The notes: a model not told the origin generated them from the sequence alone. 64,000 nucleotides of DNA from Brachyspira murdochii DSM 12563 (GCF_000092845.1 NC_014150.1:1-64000); one strand, 5' to 3'; positions 1 to 8,748 are shown, counted from the stretch's first letter. A program made the numbers and translations.

Positions 1-131
1 AAATAATTTTACTGTATAAAATAATATTAGGTATAATATGTAAAATTATAATAAAAATGAAACTTCTATACTTTCGCTGATAAATACCGATGATAAAATT
101 GTTAGAATATAGTTATAAAGATAGTTGAATT

Positions 132-1511
132 ATGGAAGATATTAAACAGTATTGGAATGAATTTTTAAACATTATTAGCGAAGATGATGAGTTTACAGCT
201 GTAGCTTTACTTAAAGGCAGTGTATTTGTTGCTGAAGAGGATAATAAGGCTGCTATTGTATGCTCAGGAGATTTTGCTGCTACTCATATAAAAAAAGACT
301 TTTTGGGTAGAATAAAAAAATTTTTTAATGATAAATGCTCAAATAATATAGATATAGATGTAAGAGTTGATGCCGACTTTGTCAATGAACATTTAATGCC
401 TGAAGAAGAATATCATGAAAAATCAGAAAAAACTGATAATAATGCAGAAGTATCTAACACTGTAAAAAAAGAAGTTTCTAATAATAAATCGAATTTAAAT
501 GATTATTTCAGATTTGATAACTTTATACAAGGCAATAATAACAGATATGTATTTGAAGCAGCTAAGTATGTATCATCTAATCCGGGAAAGGAGTACAATC
601 CTTTTTATGTATACGGAAGTGTAGGCATAGGAAAAACACATTTACTTCAGGCTATAGGAAACAGCTATCTTGAAGCTAATCCTAATGCTAAAGTGCTCTA
701 TATAGACGGAAGCGGATTCAGAGATGAATATGTATCATGCCTTCAGAATAAAAAACCAGAAGTTTTTAAAAGAAAATATAAATCATTGGACATGCTTTTA
801 TTAGATGATTTACAGCTTCTTGAAAGTGCTCAGGAAACATCTAAGGAATTATTTGAAATTTTTCAGGCATTGGATAGTGCAGCAAAACAGATGGTATTTG
901 TAAGTGATAAACCTCCTAAAGAATTGAGAAATATAGAATCAAGATTAAAAAACAGGTTTGAAAAAAGCCTTATTCTTTCAATAGAGCCTCCTCAATATGA
1001 AACAAGACTTGCTATTATAGAAAGGAAATTATTTGATTTGCATACTTCTATAGATGAGGAAGTAATGAAATATATGGCTGAAAATATTACTACAGATGTA
1101 AGAAAGATAGAGGGTGCTATAAGGGCGTATTTATCCGTTAGAGATTTGATGAAGATTACTCCAGACGTAGAGCAGTGCGAGAAAATGGGTATATTTAAAG
1201 ATTATTTTACCAATAAGCCTAAATTAAAAAATGCCACTGTTAAAGAAATTAAAAAAATGGTTGCAGATTATTACGGTATAGAAATGTCTTCTTTTGAGAG
1301 CAAAGACAGAACCAAATTTATAGCGAAAGCAAGACATGTTGCTATATATTTATCATGCGAATACTCAAAAAAATCAGTTACAGAGATAGGTTTGGAGTTT
1401 AATAGAGATCATGCTTCCATAATACATGGAAGAGATAAAGTAAAAGATGAATTAAGAAGCGGTTCTCATTTATTTTCAGAAATTAATGAAATTATATCGA
1501 ATATTTCATAA
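132..1511 (+). CDS. dnaA: Chromosomal replication initiator DnaA
   Basis: The 459-residue product has the whole DnaA layout: a small N-terminal domain (about 1-80), a variable Asn/Lys-rich linker, an AAA+ domain with Walker A GSVGIGKTH near residue 162 and Walker B LLLDDL near 223, and a C-terminal helix-turn-helix ending in the signature RDHASIIHGRDKV near 425, which binds DnaA boxes. It melts the replication origin and may act as a transcription factor. No SD sequence is obvious before the ATG; the start is chosen because the N-terminal domain begins here. Unlike many bacteria, dnaN does not follow; the next genes are grpE and dnaK. A TATAAT-like hexamer lies about 95 nt upstream. Identity is secure from motifs; origin location is not. 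Confidence 0.95.
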   Translation: MEDIKQYWNEFLNIISEDDEFTAVALLKGSVFVAEEDNKAAIVCSGDFAATHIKKDFLGRIKKFFNDKCSNNIDIDVRVDADFVNEHLMPEEEYHEKSEKTDNNAEVSNTVKKEVSNNKSNLNDYFRFDNFIQGNNNRYVFEAAKYVSSNPGKEYNPFYVYGSVGIGKTHLLQAIGNSYLEANPNAKVLYIDGSGFRDEYVSCLQNKKPEVFKRKYKSLDMLLLDDLQLLESAQETSKELFEIFQALDSAAKQMVFVSDKPPKELRNIESRLKNRFEKSLILSIEPPQYETRLAIIERKLFDLHTSIDEEVMKYMAENITTDVRKIEGAIRAYLSVRDLMKITPDVEQCEKMGIFKDYFTNKPKLKNATVKEIKKMVADYYGIEMSSFESKDRTKFIAKARHVAIYLSCEYSKKSVTEIGLEFNRDHASIIHGRDKVKDELRSGSHLFSEINEIISNIS

Positions 1512-1550
1512 TTTTATAGCATATTTTTAGAAAAAAATCGAAAAAATAGA

Positions 1551-1578
1551 TTGACATTTGTCATATATTGTATATAAT
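1551..1578 (+). promoter_or_regulatory. Strong sigma-70 promoter after dnaA
   Basis: A perfect TTGACA (1551-1556) is followed after 16 bases by a perfect TATAAT (1573-1578). The predicted start is near 1585. No credible ORF follows before the hairpin terminator at 1622, so this promoter appears to drive a short non-coding transcript or an attenuated leader for the grpE operon. Confidence 0.7.
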
Positions 1579-1584
1579 AAAGGA

Positions 1585-1659
1585 GTATTGTTAAATTAAT
1601 ACAATTTTTCATAAACCTCCTTATCACCCTGCTCTTTTTTATCAGGGTGATACTTTTTT
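1585..1659 (+). ncRNA. Candidate small RNA (about 75 nt)
   Basis: This stretch runs from the predicted start of a consensus promoter to an intrinsic terminator and contains no ORF (the first possible start gives three codons). It begins with a small imperfect hairpin (GTATT...AATAC) and carries CCTCCTTA at 1616-1623, the same sequence as the anti-Shine-Dalgarno 3' end of 16S rRNA. It could be a trans-acting RNA or simply a prematurely terminated leader of the chaperone operon. No known RNA family was recognised. Confidence 0.4.
1622..1659 (+). terminator. Intrinsic terminator
   Basis: A perfect 10-bp stem (TATCACCCTG at 1622-1631 with its complement at 1643-1652), an 11-nt loop and a run of six T at 1654-1659. 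An alternative smaller pairing exists between AGGGT (1644-1648) and ACCCT (1661-1665), followed by another T-rich stretch. Confidence 0.8.
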
Positions 1660-1966
1660 AACCCTTTTTCTTTTATTCTTATAATCTATATACACAATTA
1701 CATATAATATTTATACATTCTTTTTTTATAATAGTGTTAAAATAATACAGTATTTATTATATAAAATGTATTAAAACTATACATCATTTTACATAAATGT
1801 ATAATATTTTAATATCTAGTTTTTTATATATAATATTTCGCTTTTAATAAGCATAACTTTTCAATAATATTATAAAAATATATAGTTTTATAATACATAT
1901 TATACATTTGTTTGAGTTATTTGATGTTTTTTACAATCTTTTTATTTATAAAAAAATAACTAATAT
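1660..1966. other. Gene-free AT-rich stretch between dnaA and grpE
   Basis: About 300 nt of almost pure A+T with several TATACATT-like octamers (for example near 1710 and 1902) but no exact DnaA box (TTATCCACA) on either strand. It contains no ORF. Adjacent to dnaA it is a possible origin region, but nothing here proves that. Confidence 0.4.
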
Positions 1967-1982
1967 TGGCACATTTTTTGCA
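1967..1982 (+). promoter_or_regulatory. Sigma-54-type -24/-12 promoter of grpE-dnaK
   Basis: TGGCAC (1967-1972), five bases, then TTGCA (1978-1982): an exact match to the RpoN consensus TGGCAC-N5-TTGCW with GG and GC ten bases apart. The predicted start near 1994 leaves a 5' leader of about 57 nt before grpE. No CIRCE inverted repeat (the HrcA operator) is seen. A sigma-70-like TTGACG at 1989 has no convincing -10 partner. Confidence 0.55.
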
Positions 1983-2050
1983 TATATATTGACGTATGCC
2001 TGATTAAAGATTTTAGGCAGTAATAATAAATATCCATTAAAGGAGATTAA

Positions 2051-2671
2051 ATGGAAGAAGAAATAAAAGAAACGAATGAAAGCGGTGATAAAGAGGATAT
2101 TAATAAAGAGAATAATGAAGAATTGGAAAATAATAATGAAGAGAATAAAGAAAGTAGCAATGAAGAAGCTGCTAATGATGAAGTATCAGAATTAAAGAAA
2201 AAAGTAGAGGAGCTGCAGCAGGAAGCTTCTGATATGAAAAATAAATATATGTACGCTATGGCAGAAGCAGAGAATATCAGAAAGAGAACAGCTAAAGAAA
2301 AAACAGATGCAATAAAAAGAGCAAATAAAGGATTATTATTATCGCTTTTAACTTTCATGGATAATTTTGAAAGAGCTTTAAAAGCTGGTGAAAAAGATGA
2401 GAATATACAAGGCACTGAATACTATAAAGGTATAGAGTTGATACATAAACAGTTTATAGACTTTATGCATGACAATGGAGTTTCTGAAATAGAGTCTTTA
2501 GGAGAAGAGTTTGACCCTAATATACATGAAGCATTAACTATGATAGAAGTTCCAGATCTTGATAAAGAAAAAGTTGTTGAAGTTTATGCTAAAGGATATA
2601 AATTGAATGATGAACTTTTGAGAACAGCTAAGGTAGTAGTGGGAAAACCTCCTGCGGCACCTAAAGAGTAA
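2051..2671 (+). CDS. grpE: Nucleotide exchange factor GrpE
   Basis: The 206-residue cytoplasmic protein has the GrpE plan: an acidic low-complexity start (1-45), a long dimerising coiled coil (about 45-105, with the typical MAEAENIRKR stretch) and a C-terminal beta domain containing NIHEALTMIEVPD and the ending VVVGKPP. GrpE drives ADP release from DnaK. SD AGGAGA lies 6 nt before the ATG. It is first in a tight chaperone group with the 69-residue ORF and dnaK. A sigma-54-like element about 70 nt upstream may control it. Confidence 0.95.
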   Translation: MEEEIKETNESGDKEDINKENNEELENNNEENKESSNEEAANDEVSELKKKVEELQQEASDMKNKYMYAMAEAENIRKRTAKEKTDAIKRANKGLLLSLLTFMDNFERALKAGEKDENIQGTEYYKGIELIHKQFIDFMHDNGVSEIESLGEEFDPNIHEALTMIEVPDLDKEKVVEVYAKGYKLNDELLRTAKVVVGKPPAAPKE

Positions 2672-2692
2672 ATAAATTAATTAGGAGATTTT

Positions 2693-2902
2693 ATGGCACA
2701 TATTCAACTTTTTAGAGCTTATTACGAGCCGAAAGCAGACAAAAAAGAAAGTATACAGCATATAAACAGAGTTCTTCAGGATTTGACTGATGCGATTAAC
2801 AATCACATCAAAGATAAAGAAGTAATCAATGTAGACCTTACTACTTCGCATTTGGGTAATGGTCATACTGAATATGTTGTTAGTGTTCTGACGAAAGACT
2901 GA
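2693..2902 (+). CDS. Small conserved-looking protein between grpE and dnaK
   Basis: A 69-residue cytoplasmic protein with a good SD (TTAGGAGATTTT before ATG) placed 21 nt after grpE and 89 nt before dnaK on the same strand. It has a mixed alpha/beta pattern: an N-terminal strand, a Lys-rich helix (about 15-45), then a hydrophobic strand with LTTSHLGNGHTEYVVSVL. No signal peptide or membrane segment is present. I do not recognise the family. The position inside the chaperone block suggests co-expression with DnaK and a possible accessory role, which is inference only. Its strong SD and normal codon use argue that it is translated. Confidence 0.75.
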   Translation: MAHIQLFRAYYEPKADKKESIQHINRVLQDLTDAINNHIKDKEVINVDLTTSHLGNGHTEYVVSVLTKD

Positions 2903-2991
2903 CAATAAAATATATAACAAACAATCTTTATACTAATATTAATTTACAATATTAAAAAATATTAATTAAATAATTAAAAGGAGAAATTTAT

Positions 2992-4908
2992 ATGAGTAAA
3001 ATAATTGGAATAGATTTAGGAACAACAAATTCATGTGTATCAGTAATGGAAGGCGGAAAACCTGTAGTAATAACAAACAGTGAAGGAAATAGAACAACAC
3101 CTTCTATAGTAGCATTCACAAATAAAGGTGAAGTATTAGTAGGTCAGCCTGCTAAAAACCAAATGGTAACTAACCCAGAAAATACAATATTTTCTATTAA
3201 ACGTTTTATGGGAAACACTTATGCTGAAGTATCAGAAGAACGTTCAAGAATGCCTTATACAGTTATAGAAGATGGCGGAAAAGTAAAAATCAAAACTTTG
3301 GAAGGAAATTTCACTCCTCAAGAGATAAGTGCTAGAATACTTCAAAAGATGAAACAAACAGCAGAAGAGTATTTAGGCGAAACAGTAACTGACGCTATTA
3401 TTACAGTACCTGCATACTTTAATGACAGTCAAAGACAATCTACTAAAGATGCTGGACGTATTGCTGGACTTAATGTATTAAGAATAATAAACGAACCTAC
3501 AGCAGCAGCATTAGCTTATGGTATGGAGAAAAAGAAAGATGAAAAAATCGCAGTTTATGACTTGGGCGGTGGTACTTTCGATATATCTATACTTGAATTG
3601 GCTGACGGAGTATTTGAAGTAAAAAGTACAAATGGTGATACTCACTTGGGCGGTGATGACTTTGACCAAGCTATAATTAATTGGCTTATAGATGAGTTCA
3701 AAAAAGATACAGGCGTTGATTTGAATAATGATAAAATGGCTTTACAAAGATTAAAAGAAGCAGGCGAGAAAGCTAAAAAAGAACTTTCAAGCTCATTACA
3801 AACAGATATTAACTTGCCTTATCTTACAGCAGATGCATCAGGTCCTAAACACTTGAATGTATCTTTGACAAGAGCTAAATTTGAAGATTTAATCAGAGAT
3901 TTGGTAGAAAAAACACGCATCCCATGTGAAAAAGCATTGAAAGATGCAGGACTTTCTATAGGCGATATAGATGAGGTAATACTTGTAGGAGGTTCTACAA
4001 GAATACCTATGGTTCAGGAAACTGTTAAAAACATATTTAATAAAGAACCAAACAAAAGCGTAAACCCAGATGAAGCAGTAGCAATGGGAGCAGCTGTACA
4101 AGGCGGTATTATTAAAGGTGATGTTAAAGATGTACTTCTTCTTGACGTTACTCCGCTTTCACTTGGTATTGAAACAGAAGGTTCAGTAATGACTGTTTTA
4201 ATCAACAGAAACACTACTATACCTACAAACAAAAAACAAGTATTCTCTACAGCAGCAGACAATCAATCATCTGTAACTATCAGAGTATTACAAGGTGAAA
4301 GAAAAATGGCTAATGACAACAGAGAGCTTGGAAGATTTGACTTGGTAGGCATACCGCCTGCTCCAAGAGGAGTTCCTCAAATAGAAGTATCATTTGATAT
4401 AGACGCAAACGGTATAGTACATGTTACAGCTAAAGATTTGGGTACTGGTAAAGAACAAAAAATAAGAATAGAATCTTCAAGCGGATTAAGCGAAGATGAA
4501 ATAAACAGAATGGTTCAGGATGCTGAAAAACATGCTGAAGAAGATAAAAAGAAAAAAGAAGAAGTAGAAGCTAAAAACAATGCTGACCATATGATTTATC
4601 AGACAGAAAAATTATTAAAAGAAAACGGCGACAAATTACCTGCTTCTGACAAATCAGAAATTGAGTCAAAAATGAATGCTTTGAAATCAGCAGTAGAATC
4701 TAATAATACAGATAATATTAAAAGAGCTACAGACGATTTACAAGCAGCATGGAGCAAAGCTTCAGAAGCACTTTATAAACAAGCAGGTGCACAGCAAGGT
4801 CAGGCAGATGGAGGACAACAAGCACAGCAAAATAACAGCCAAGATTCAGGCAGAAAAGATGACGGCGTAGTTGATGCTGATTATGAGATAGTTGATGATA
4901 ATAAATAA
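2992..4908 (+). CDS. dnaK: Chaperone DnaK (Hsp70)
   Basis: This 638-residue Hsp70 begins with the phosphate-1 motif [14 protein letters not shown], contains the phosphate-2 motif [14 protein letters not shown] near residue 195 and the adenosine motif [11 protein letters not shown] near 330, then the substrate-binding domain with [10 protein letters not shown] and a helical lid. It ends in a Gln-rich linker and the acidic tail DADYEIVDD, similar to the canonical EEVKDDDK-type bacterial tail. It refolds client proteins with GrpE and DnaJ, both encoded in this window. SD AAGGAG lies 8 nt before the ATG. A hairpin follows at 4951. Confidence 0.97.
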   Translation: MSKIIGIDLGTTNSCVSVMEGGKPVVITNSEGNRTTPSIVAFTNKGEVLVGQPAKNQMVTNPENTIFSIKRFMGNTYAEVSEERSRMPYTVIEDGGKVKIKTLEGNFTPQEISARILQKMKQTAEEYLGETVTDAIITVPAYFNDSQRQSTKDAGRIAGLNVLRIINEPTAAALAYGMEKKKDEKIAVYDLGGGTFDISILELADGVFEVKSTNGDTHLGGDDFDQAIINWLIDEFKKDTGVDLNNDKMALQRLKEAGEKAKKELSSSLQTDINLPYLTADASGPKHLNVSLTRAKFEDLIRDLVEKTRIPCEKALKDAGLSIGDIDEVILVGGSTRIPMVQETVKNIFNKEPNKSVNPDEAVAMGAAVQGGIIKGDVKDVLLLDVTPLSLGIETEGSVMTVLINRNTTIPTNKKQVFSTAADNQSSVTIRVLQGERKMANDNRELGRFDLVGIPPAPRGVPQIEVSFDIDANGIVHVTAKDLGTGKEQKIRIESSSGLSEDEINRMVQDAEKHAEEDKKKKEEVEAKNNADHMIYQTEKLLKENGDKLPASDKSEIESKMNALKSAVESNNTDNIKRATDDLQAAWSKASEALYKQAGAQQGQADGGQQAQQNNSQDSGRKDDGVVDADYEIVDDNK

Positions 4909-4950
4909 TAAAATAGATAAAAAGTAAAAGTTGAATATATAAAGTCTAAT

Positions 4951-5002
4951 GGGCGATTGGAAGTTAATTTTTTGAAAGTGTTGATTTTCAATCGCCTATA
5001 TT
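4951..5002 (+). terminator. Probable terminator after dnaK
   Basis: GGCGATTG (4952-4959) pairs with CAATCGCC (4989-4996) around a 29-nt A/T-rich loop and is followed by TATATTTTTA. The large loop makes it less typical, but it is the only GC-containing inverted repeat between dnaK and the ankyrin remnant. Confidence 0.5.
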
Positions 5003-5019
5003 TTTATGGAGTATATAAA

Positions 5020-5455
5020 ATGATTGAATTATTAGAAGCCTCTAAAAATAATGATTTATAAACATTAAAAGCCTTAATAGAAAAAGGAGCTGATGTAAAT
5101 TAATTATAATGTTACAGCTTTGATGTTGGCTTTAGAGAATGGGCATTTAGAAGTAGTAAAATATTTATTAGAAAACGGAGCCAATGTTAATTTAAAAAAT
5201 ATAACAGACGTTAGTGCTTTAATATTAGCTTCAATGGATAATCATTTAGAAATAGTAAAATATTTGCTAGATAAAGGAGCTGATATAAATGCCAAAGATA
5301 ATTATGGTAAAACAGCTTTGATGTATGCTTCAGAAAAAGGTCATTCAGAAGTAGCTAAATTTTTAAAATCAAAAGGGGCTAAAAAATATATTTACAATTT
5401 TTGTTCTTTGACAATTTACCATAATACTAGTATAATAAACATACAATCATTTTAA
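5020..5455 (+). pseudogene. Ankyrin-repeat gene, broken by a stop and a frameshift
   Basis: Reading from the ATG at 5020 gives the usual start of an ankyrin protein (LLEASKNNDL), a TAA at 5059 where a Glu codon is expected before TLKALIEKGADVN, and then a +1 shift near 5100 into the frame that continues with ALMLALENGHLEVVKYLL. From there about three ankyrin repeats run on to 5361, followed by a non-ankyrin tail ending at 5455. An uninterrupted 111-residue frame from a TTG at 5120 exists but has no SD and starts inside a repeat. I read this as a decayed gene. Its 3' end overlaps the promoter of the next gene. Confidence 0.75.
5408..5436 (+). promoter_or_regulatory. Consensus sigma-70 promoter of the Rpn-type gene
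   Basis: TTGACA (5408-5413), a 17-base spacer and TATAAT (5431-5436): a perfect consensus promoter. The predicted start near 5443 leaves about 22 nt of leader before the ATG at 5465. It lies within the tail of the ankyrin remnant. Confidence 0.75.
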
Positions 5456-5464
5456 AAGGCTAGT

Positions 5465-6406
5465 ATGGAATATTCAGAGTATCTTGAAAAACTTAAAAAA
5501 GAAATTATCACTGTTGATAATATGAACAGAATAAATGACTGCTATATAAGGTATTTATTTTCAGAGAAAGGTAATGAGAGAATAATACTTAGTTTTATAA
5601 ATTCTGTTATGAAAAATATGCATTTTAGAACTTTTGTAAAAGCTGAGATTCTTAATCCCTTTAACCTAAGCAAATATTTAGAATCTAAAGAGTCTGTGAT
5701 GGATATAAGGTGTACCACTGACAGCGGAGAAGTTGTTATTATAGAGATACAGTCTCAGGGCAATATTGAGTTTATTTACAGAAGTTTATTTTATTGGGCT
5801 AATGGTTATGCTGTGATGTTAAATAAGGGCGATAATTATAATAATTTATGTCCAGTAATAAGCATTAATATTTTGAATTTTAATTTGATGTATGATATAA
5901 AGGATATTCATACATGTTATGTTTTGAAAGAGATTAAACATAATAGAATACTTACTAATCATTGTCAGCTTCATTATATAGAGCTTCCTAAATTTAATTT
6001 TAATTCAAGTTATGATGAAGCGGAGAAGAAATTTTTATCTTGGTTAAAATTTTTTAAGGGGGATAAAATGGAAAATTTATTGAAAGAAGATACTATATTT
6101 GAAGAGGTAAAATTAAAATCCGAATCATTTGTGCATACTAATCCTTTAATAGACAGCTATAGAAGAAAAGAGGCTGATGAATATTTTAATAAAAGAATGC
6201 TTGATTATGAATTAGCAGAGGCTGAGAGAAAAGGTATATCAAAGGGTATAGAGAAAGGTATAGAGAAAGGTATTGAAAAAGGTATTGAAAAAGGTATTGA
6301 AAAAGAAAAATATGTGTTAGCTAAAAATATGAAGAATGAAAATCTTGATATAAATTTAATAAGCAAAATAACTGGTTTAAGTACTGAAGAAATTTTAAAA
6401 TTGTGA
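5465..6406 (+). CDS. Rpn-type PD-(D/E)XK nuclease/transposase-family protein
   Basis: The 313-residue protein matches the Rpn/PF12784 type by pattern: an N-terminal segment with FLFSEKGNE-like sequence (here YLFSEKGNERIILSFINS), the nuclease core with D near residue 80 and the EIQ motif in VVIIEIQSQGN, a FYRSLFYW-like region, then the Lys/Glu-rich tail. These proteins are thought to be DNA endonucleases that stimulate recombination; many are annotated as transposases although they lack a classical transposase fold. The tail carries six KGIE units, a feature common in this family. It has its own consensus promoter. Upstream lies an ankyrin remnant, so this is a small accessory patch between dnaK and the DUF1275 gene. 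Confidence 0.85.
   Translation: MEYSEYLEKLKKEIITVDNMNRINDCYIRYLFSEKGNERIILSFINSVMKNMHFRTFVKAEILNPFNLSKYLESKESVMDIRCTTDSGEVVIIEIQSQGNIEFIYRSLFYWANGYAVMLNKGDNYNNLCPVISINILNFNLMYDIKDIHTCYVLKEIKHNRILTNHCQLHYIELPKFNFNSSYDEAEKKFLSWLKFFKGDKMENLLKEDTIFEEVKLKSESFVHTNPLIDSYRRKEADEYFNKRMLDYELAEAERKGISKGIEKGIEKGIEKGIEKGIEKEKYVLAKNMKNENLDINLISKITGLSTEEILKL
6233..6304 (+). repeat. Six 12-bp tandem units inside the Rpn-type gene
   Basis: Six in-frame 12-bp units (GGTATAGAGAAA or GGTATTGAAAAA variants) encode Gly-Ile-(Ser/Glu)-Lys. Copy-number change would keep the frame and alter only the length of the charged helix. The last three units are identical, which suggests recent expansion. Confidence 0.85.
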
Positions 6407-6555
6407 TTTAATAATTATATATTTTTTATATGAACGAAATATTTGTAGAAGTATTTTGCAATAATGAGGAATCTTTTGATTATAGATATTATAAAAATGT
6501 TTCTAAAAATATTTTTTTGTGATATAATATTTGACAATAAAATTGAGGCGGTAAA

Positions 6556-7248
6556 GTGAAAAATAGTTTTATAGCTTTTATAAAAAGAAAAAATGAATCA
6601 ATACACACAACAGAAACTATATATATAGCTTCTATACTTACTTTGGTAGGCGGATTTGTAGATGCTTATACATATATCACCAGAGACGGAGTATTTGCTT
6701 ATGCTCAGACTGGTAATATGATATTTTTTGCTATGCATTTGGCTAAAAAAGAGTTTGCTATTACCATGCATTATTTGATACCTATTTTGGTTTTTATTAT
6801 TGGAATCTGGACTGCTTTATATATAAAAAAAGTTTTAAATAAAAAAAAGTTAATGGAATTGGAGTACGTTATTATATTAATGGCGGCTGTTATACTTTTT
6901 ATAGTTGGTTTTCTGCATAAAGGTATTTCAAACATTATAGTTGTAAGTGTTATATCATTTATGTCGGCTGCTTTAATGATAACTTTTAATAAGGTTGAAG
7001 GGCTTGCTTATGTTACTAATATGTGTACTGGTAATTTAAAATCAGCTTCAGATAATTTATTTAGATTTTTATTTAATAGAGATAGAGTAGGATTAAAGAA
7101 CGGACTTATATATTTAACTATTCTTTTTTCATTTACTTTGGGAGCTTTTTTGGGAAGTTTTTTTACTAATATGTTTGGTATTAAATCTATATGGATTGCT
7201 TCAGGTTTATTATTTATTGTTGAGAGTTTAATGTTTTTTGATAATTAG
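6556..7248 (+). CDS. DUF1275 (YoaK-type) membrane protein
   Basis: The 230-residue protein starts at a GTG with SD GAGG 7 nt upstream; a TATAAT at 6523-6528 is a likely -10. It has about six to seven hydrophobic helices. The N-terminal GGFVDAYTYI and AYAQTGNMIFFAMHLA stretches, and the later VTNMCTGNLKSASDN, are typical of the DUF1275/YoaK family of inner-membrane proteins of unknown function. It lies 25 nt before the small J-protein gene and may be co-transcribed with it. Function cannot be assigned from sequence. Confidence 0.8.
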   Translation: MKNSFIAFIKRKNESIHTTETIYIASILTLVGGFVDAYTYITRDGVFAYAQTGNMIFFAMHLAKKEFAITMHYLIPILVFIIGIWTALYIKKVLNKKKLMELEYVIILMAAVILFIVGFLHKGISNIIVVSVISFMSAALMITFNKVEGLAYVTNMCTGNLKSASDNLFRFLFNRDRVGLKNGLIYLTILFSFTLGAFLGSFFTNMFGIKSIWIASGLLFIVESLMFFDN

Positions 7249-7273
7249 ACAATAATATAAGGATATATTTATT

Positions 7274-7564
7274 ATGGATAAAGATTATTATGCAATACTT
7301 AATGTTAATATGTTTTCCAGTAATGAAAAAATAAAGAAATCTTATAGAGAATTAGCTATGAAATATCACCCAGACAGAAATGCTGGAGATGAAAAAGCTA
7401 ATCGTATGTTTATAGATATAACAGAGGCCTATGAGGTTTTATCAGATAAAGAGAAGCGTATGCAGTATAATATTTTATATGTGGGTTCTAATAAATATGT
7501 TGTTGGGGCTTTAGCTGCAGCAGGGTTTGGACTAGGTCTGATATTAAGCAGAAGAAAAAAATGA
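7274..7564 (+). CDS. Small membrane-anchored J-domain protein
   Basis: This 96-residue protein consists of a J domain (about 3-70) with the HPD motif in MKYHPDRNAGDEKANR, and one C-terminal transmembrane helix (about 76-91, GALAAAGFGLGLIL) ending in SRRKK. It lacks the Gly/Phe, zinc-finger and C-terminal domains of DnaJ. The positive tail suggests the J domain is cytoplasmic, so it could recruit DnaK to the membrane. It sits 39 nt before dnaJ on the same strand and 25 nt after the DUF1275 gene. The recruitment role follows from known J-protein biology; the client is unknown. Confidence 0.85.
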   Translation: MDKDYYAILNVNMFSSNEKIKKSYRELAMKYHPDRNAGDEKANRMFIDITEAYEVLSDKEKRMQYNILYVGSNKYVVGALAAAGFGLGLILSRRKK

Positions 7565-7603
7565 TTTTTATATTAATGATAATTTTAATAGAGGATATAA
7601 TAA

Positions 7604-8734
7604 ATGGCAGAAAAAAGAGATTATTATGAAGTATTAGGAGTGGCAAAGACTGCTACTAATGATGAAATAAAAAAAGCATACAGAAAATTGGCTATGCAGT
7701 ATCACCCGGATAGAAATCCGGGAAATAAAGAGGCTGAAGATAAGTTTAAAGAAGCTACTGAAGCCTATGAAATATTATCTGATGAGAAAAAGCGTGCTCA
7801 ATATGATCAGTTTGGTTTTCAGGGTGTCCATAGTGATTTTGCTGATGCTTATGGCAGAGGTGGTTTTGATTTCTCTCAGATGTTTGGAGGTTCCGGCGGA
7901 TTCGGAGATTTAGATGATATATTTAGTTCATTTTTTGGAGGAGGATTTTCTGGAAGATCTTCAAGGTCTCAGAGAAGAGGAAATGATTTAAGGCATGATA
8001 TTACCCTTTCTTTGGAGGATGCAGTTTTCGGTAAGAAAATGGAAATAAAACTTGACAAAAATGATATATGTGATGTTTGTCATGGTACAGGAGCAGAACC
8101 CGGAACTAAAACTCAGACTTGTCCTACCTGCGGAGGAAGCGGGGAAGTAAGAATGGCTCAGGGATTTTTTAGCGTAAGAAGAACCTGCAGTAAATGTAAT
8201 GGCAGCGGTTCTATAGTAACTACTCCTTGTAAGAAATGCCGAGGAACTGGAACAGTTAAGAAAAATAAAACTATATCAGTTAATATACCAAAAGGAATAG
8301 AAGATAATACTCAGCTTAGAGTAAGCGGAGAGGGTGAAGCAATAGGAGGAGGAGTGGCAGGAGATTTATATTTATATATACATGTAGCTCCTCATCAATA
8401 TTTTGTTAGAGACGGTATAGATTTAATAACTGAAGTAGGAATTAATATAGTACAGGCTGCACTTGGAGCGGATATTTATATACAGACTTTGGATAAAAAG
8501 AAAGTTAAAATTAAAATACCAGCAGGTACTAACAGCGGTCAGGTATTCAAATTAAAAGGAAGCGGTGCTGCTCATATAAATAGATCTGGAAGAGGAGATT
8601 TATTTGTAATAGTAAATATAGATGTTTCTTCAAAATTATCTTCAGAAGAAAAAAGATTATTTAATGAGCTTAAAAAAGTTATGCCGAATAATGATGAACC
8701 TGTTTTAAGAAAACCTAGCAGAAATAATTGGTAA
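7604..8734 (+). CDS. dnaJ: Chaperone DnaJ (Hsp40)
   Basis: A full class I DnaJ of 376 residues: J domain with HPD (about 1-70), Gly/Phe-rich linker (about 75-125), a zinc domain with CxxCxGxG repeats ([32 protein letters not shown]) and the two C-terminal beta domains. It delivers substrates to DnaK and stimulates its ATPase. The gene is 2.7 kb downstream of dnaK on the same strand, separated by accessory genes, so the classical dnaK-dnaJ adjacency has been opened here. A terminator follows at 8749. Confidence 0.97.
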   Translation: MAEKRDYYEVLGVAKTATNDEIKKAYRKLAMQYHPDRNPGNKEAEDKFKEATEAYEILSDEKKRAQYDQFGFQGVHSDFADAYGRGGFDFSQMFGGSGGFGDLDDIFSSFFGGGFSGRSSRSQRRGNDLRHDITLSLEDAVFGKKMEIKLDKNDICDVCHGTGAEPGTKTQTCPTCGGSGEVRMAQGFFSVRRTCSKCNGSGSIVTTPCKKCRGTGTVKKNKTISVNIPKGIEDNTQLRVSGEGEAIGGGVAGDLYLYIHVAPHQYFVRDGIDLITEVGINIVQAALGADIYIQTLDKKKVKIKIPAGTNSGQVFKLKGSGAAHINRSGRGDLFVIVNIDVSSKLSSEEKRLFNELKKVMPNNDEPVLRKPSRNNW

Positions 8735-8748
8735 AAATATTATATTTA

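Noticed and set aside
1989-2020. Sigma-70 promoter or CIRCE operator for grpE
   Set aside because: TTGACG at 1989 has no -10 hexamer at a suitable distance, and the GCCTGA/TTTAGGC inverted repeat is too short and lacks the CIRCE sequence.
1512-2050. Replication origin next to dnaA
   Set aside because: The spacer is AT-rich and adjacent to dnaA, but I find no exact DnaA box and no dnaN nearby. GC-skew over the whole chromosome would decide; the window cannot.
5120-5455. Intact 111-residue ankyrin protein from a TTG start
   Set aside because: The start lies within a repeat, has no SD, and the sequence upstream continues the ankyrin pattern in another frame, so a pseudogene explains it better.
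6430-6522. 30-codon ORF between the Rpn-type and DUF1275 genes
   Set aside because: It has no ribosome binding site, its end overlaps the stretch just before the -10 of the next gene, and the product resembles nothing I know. Probably chance or a remnant.
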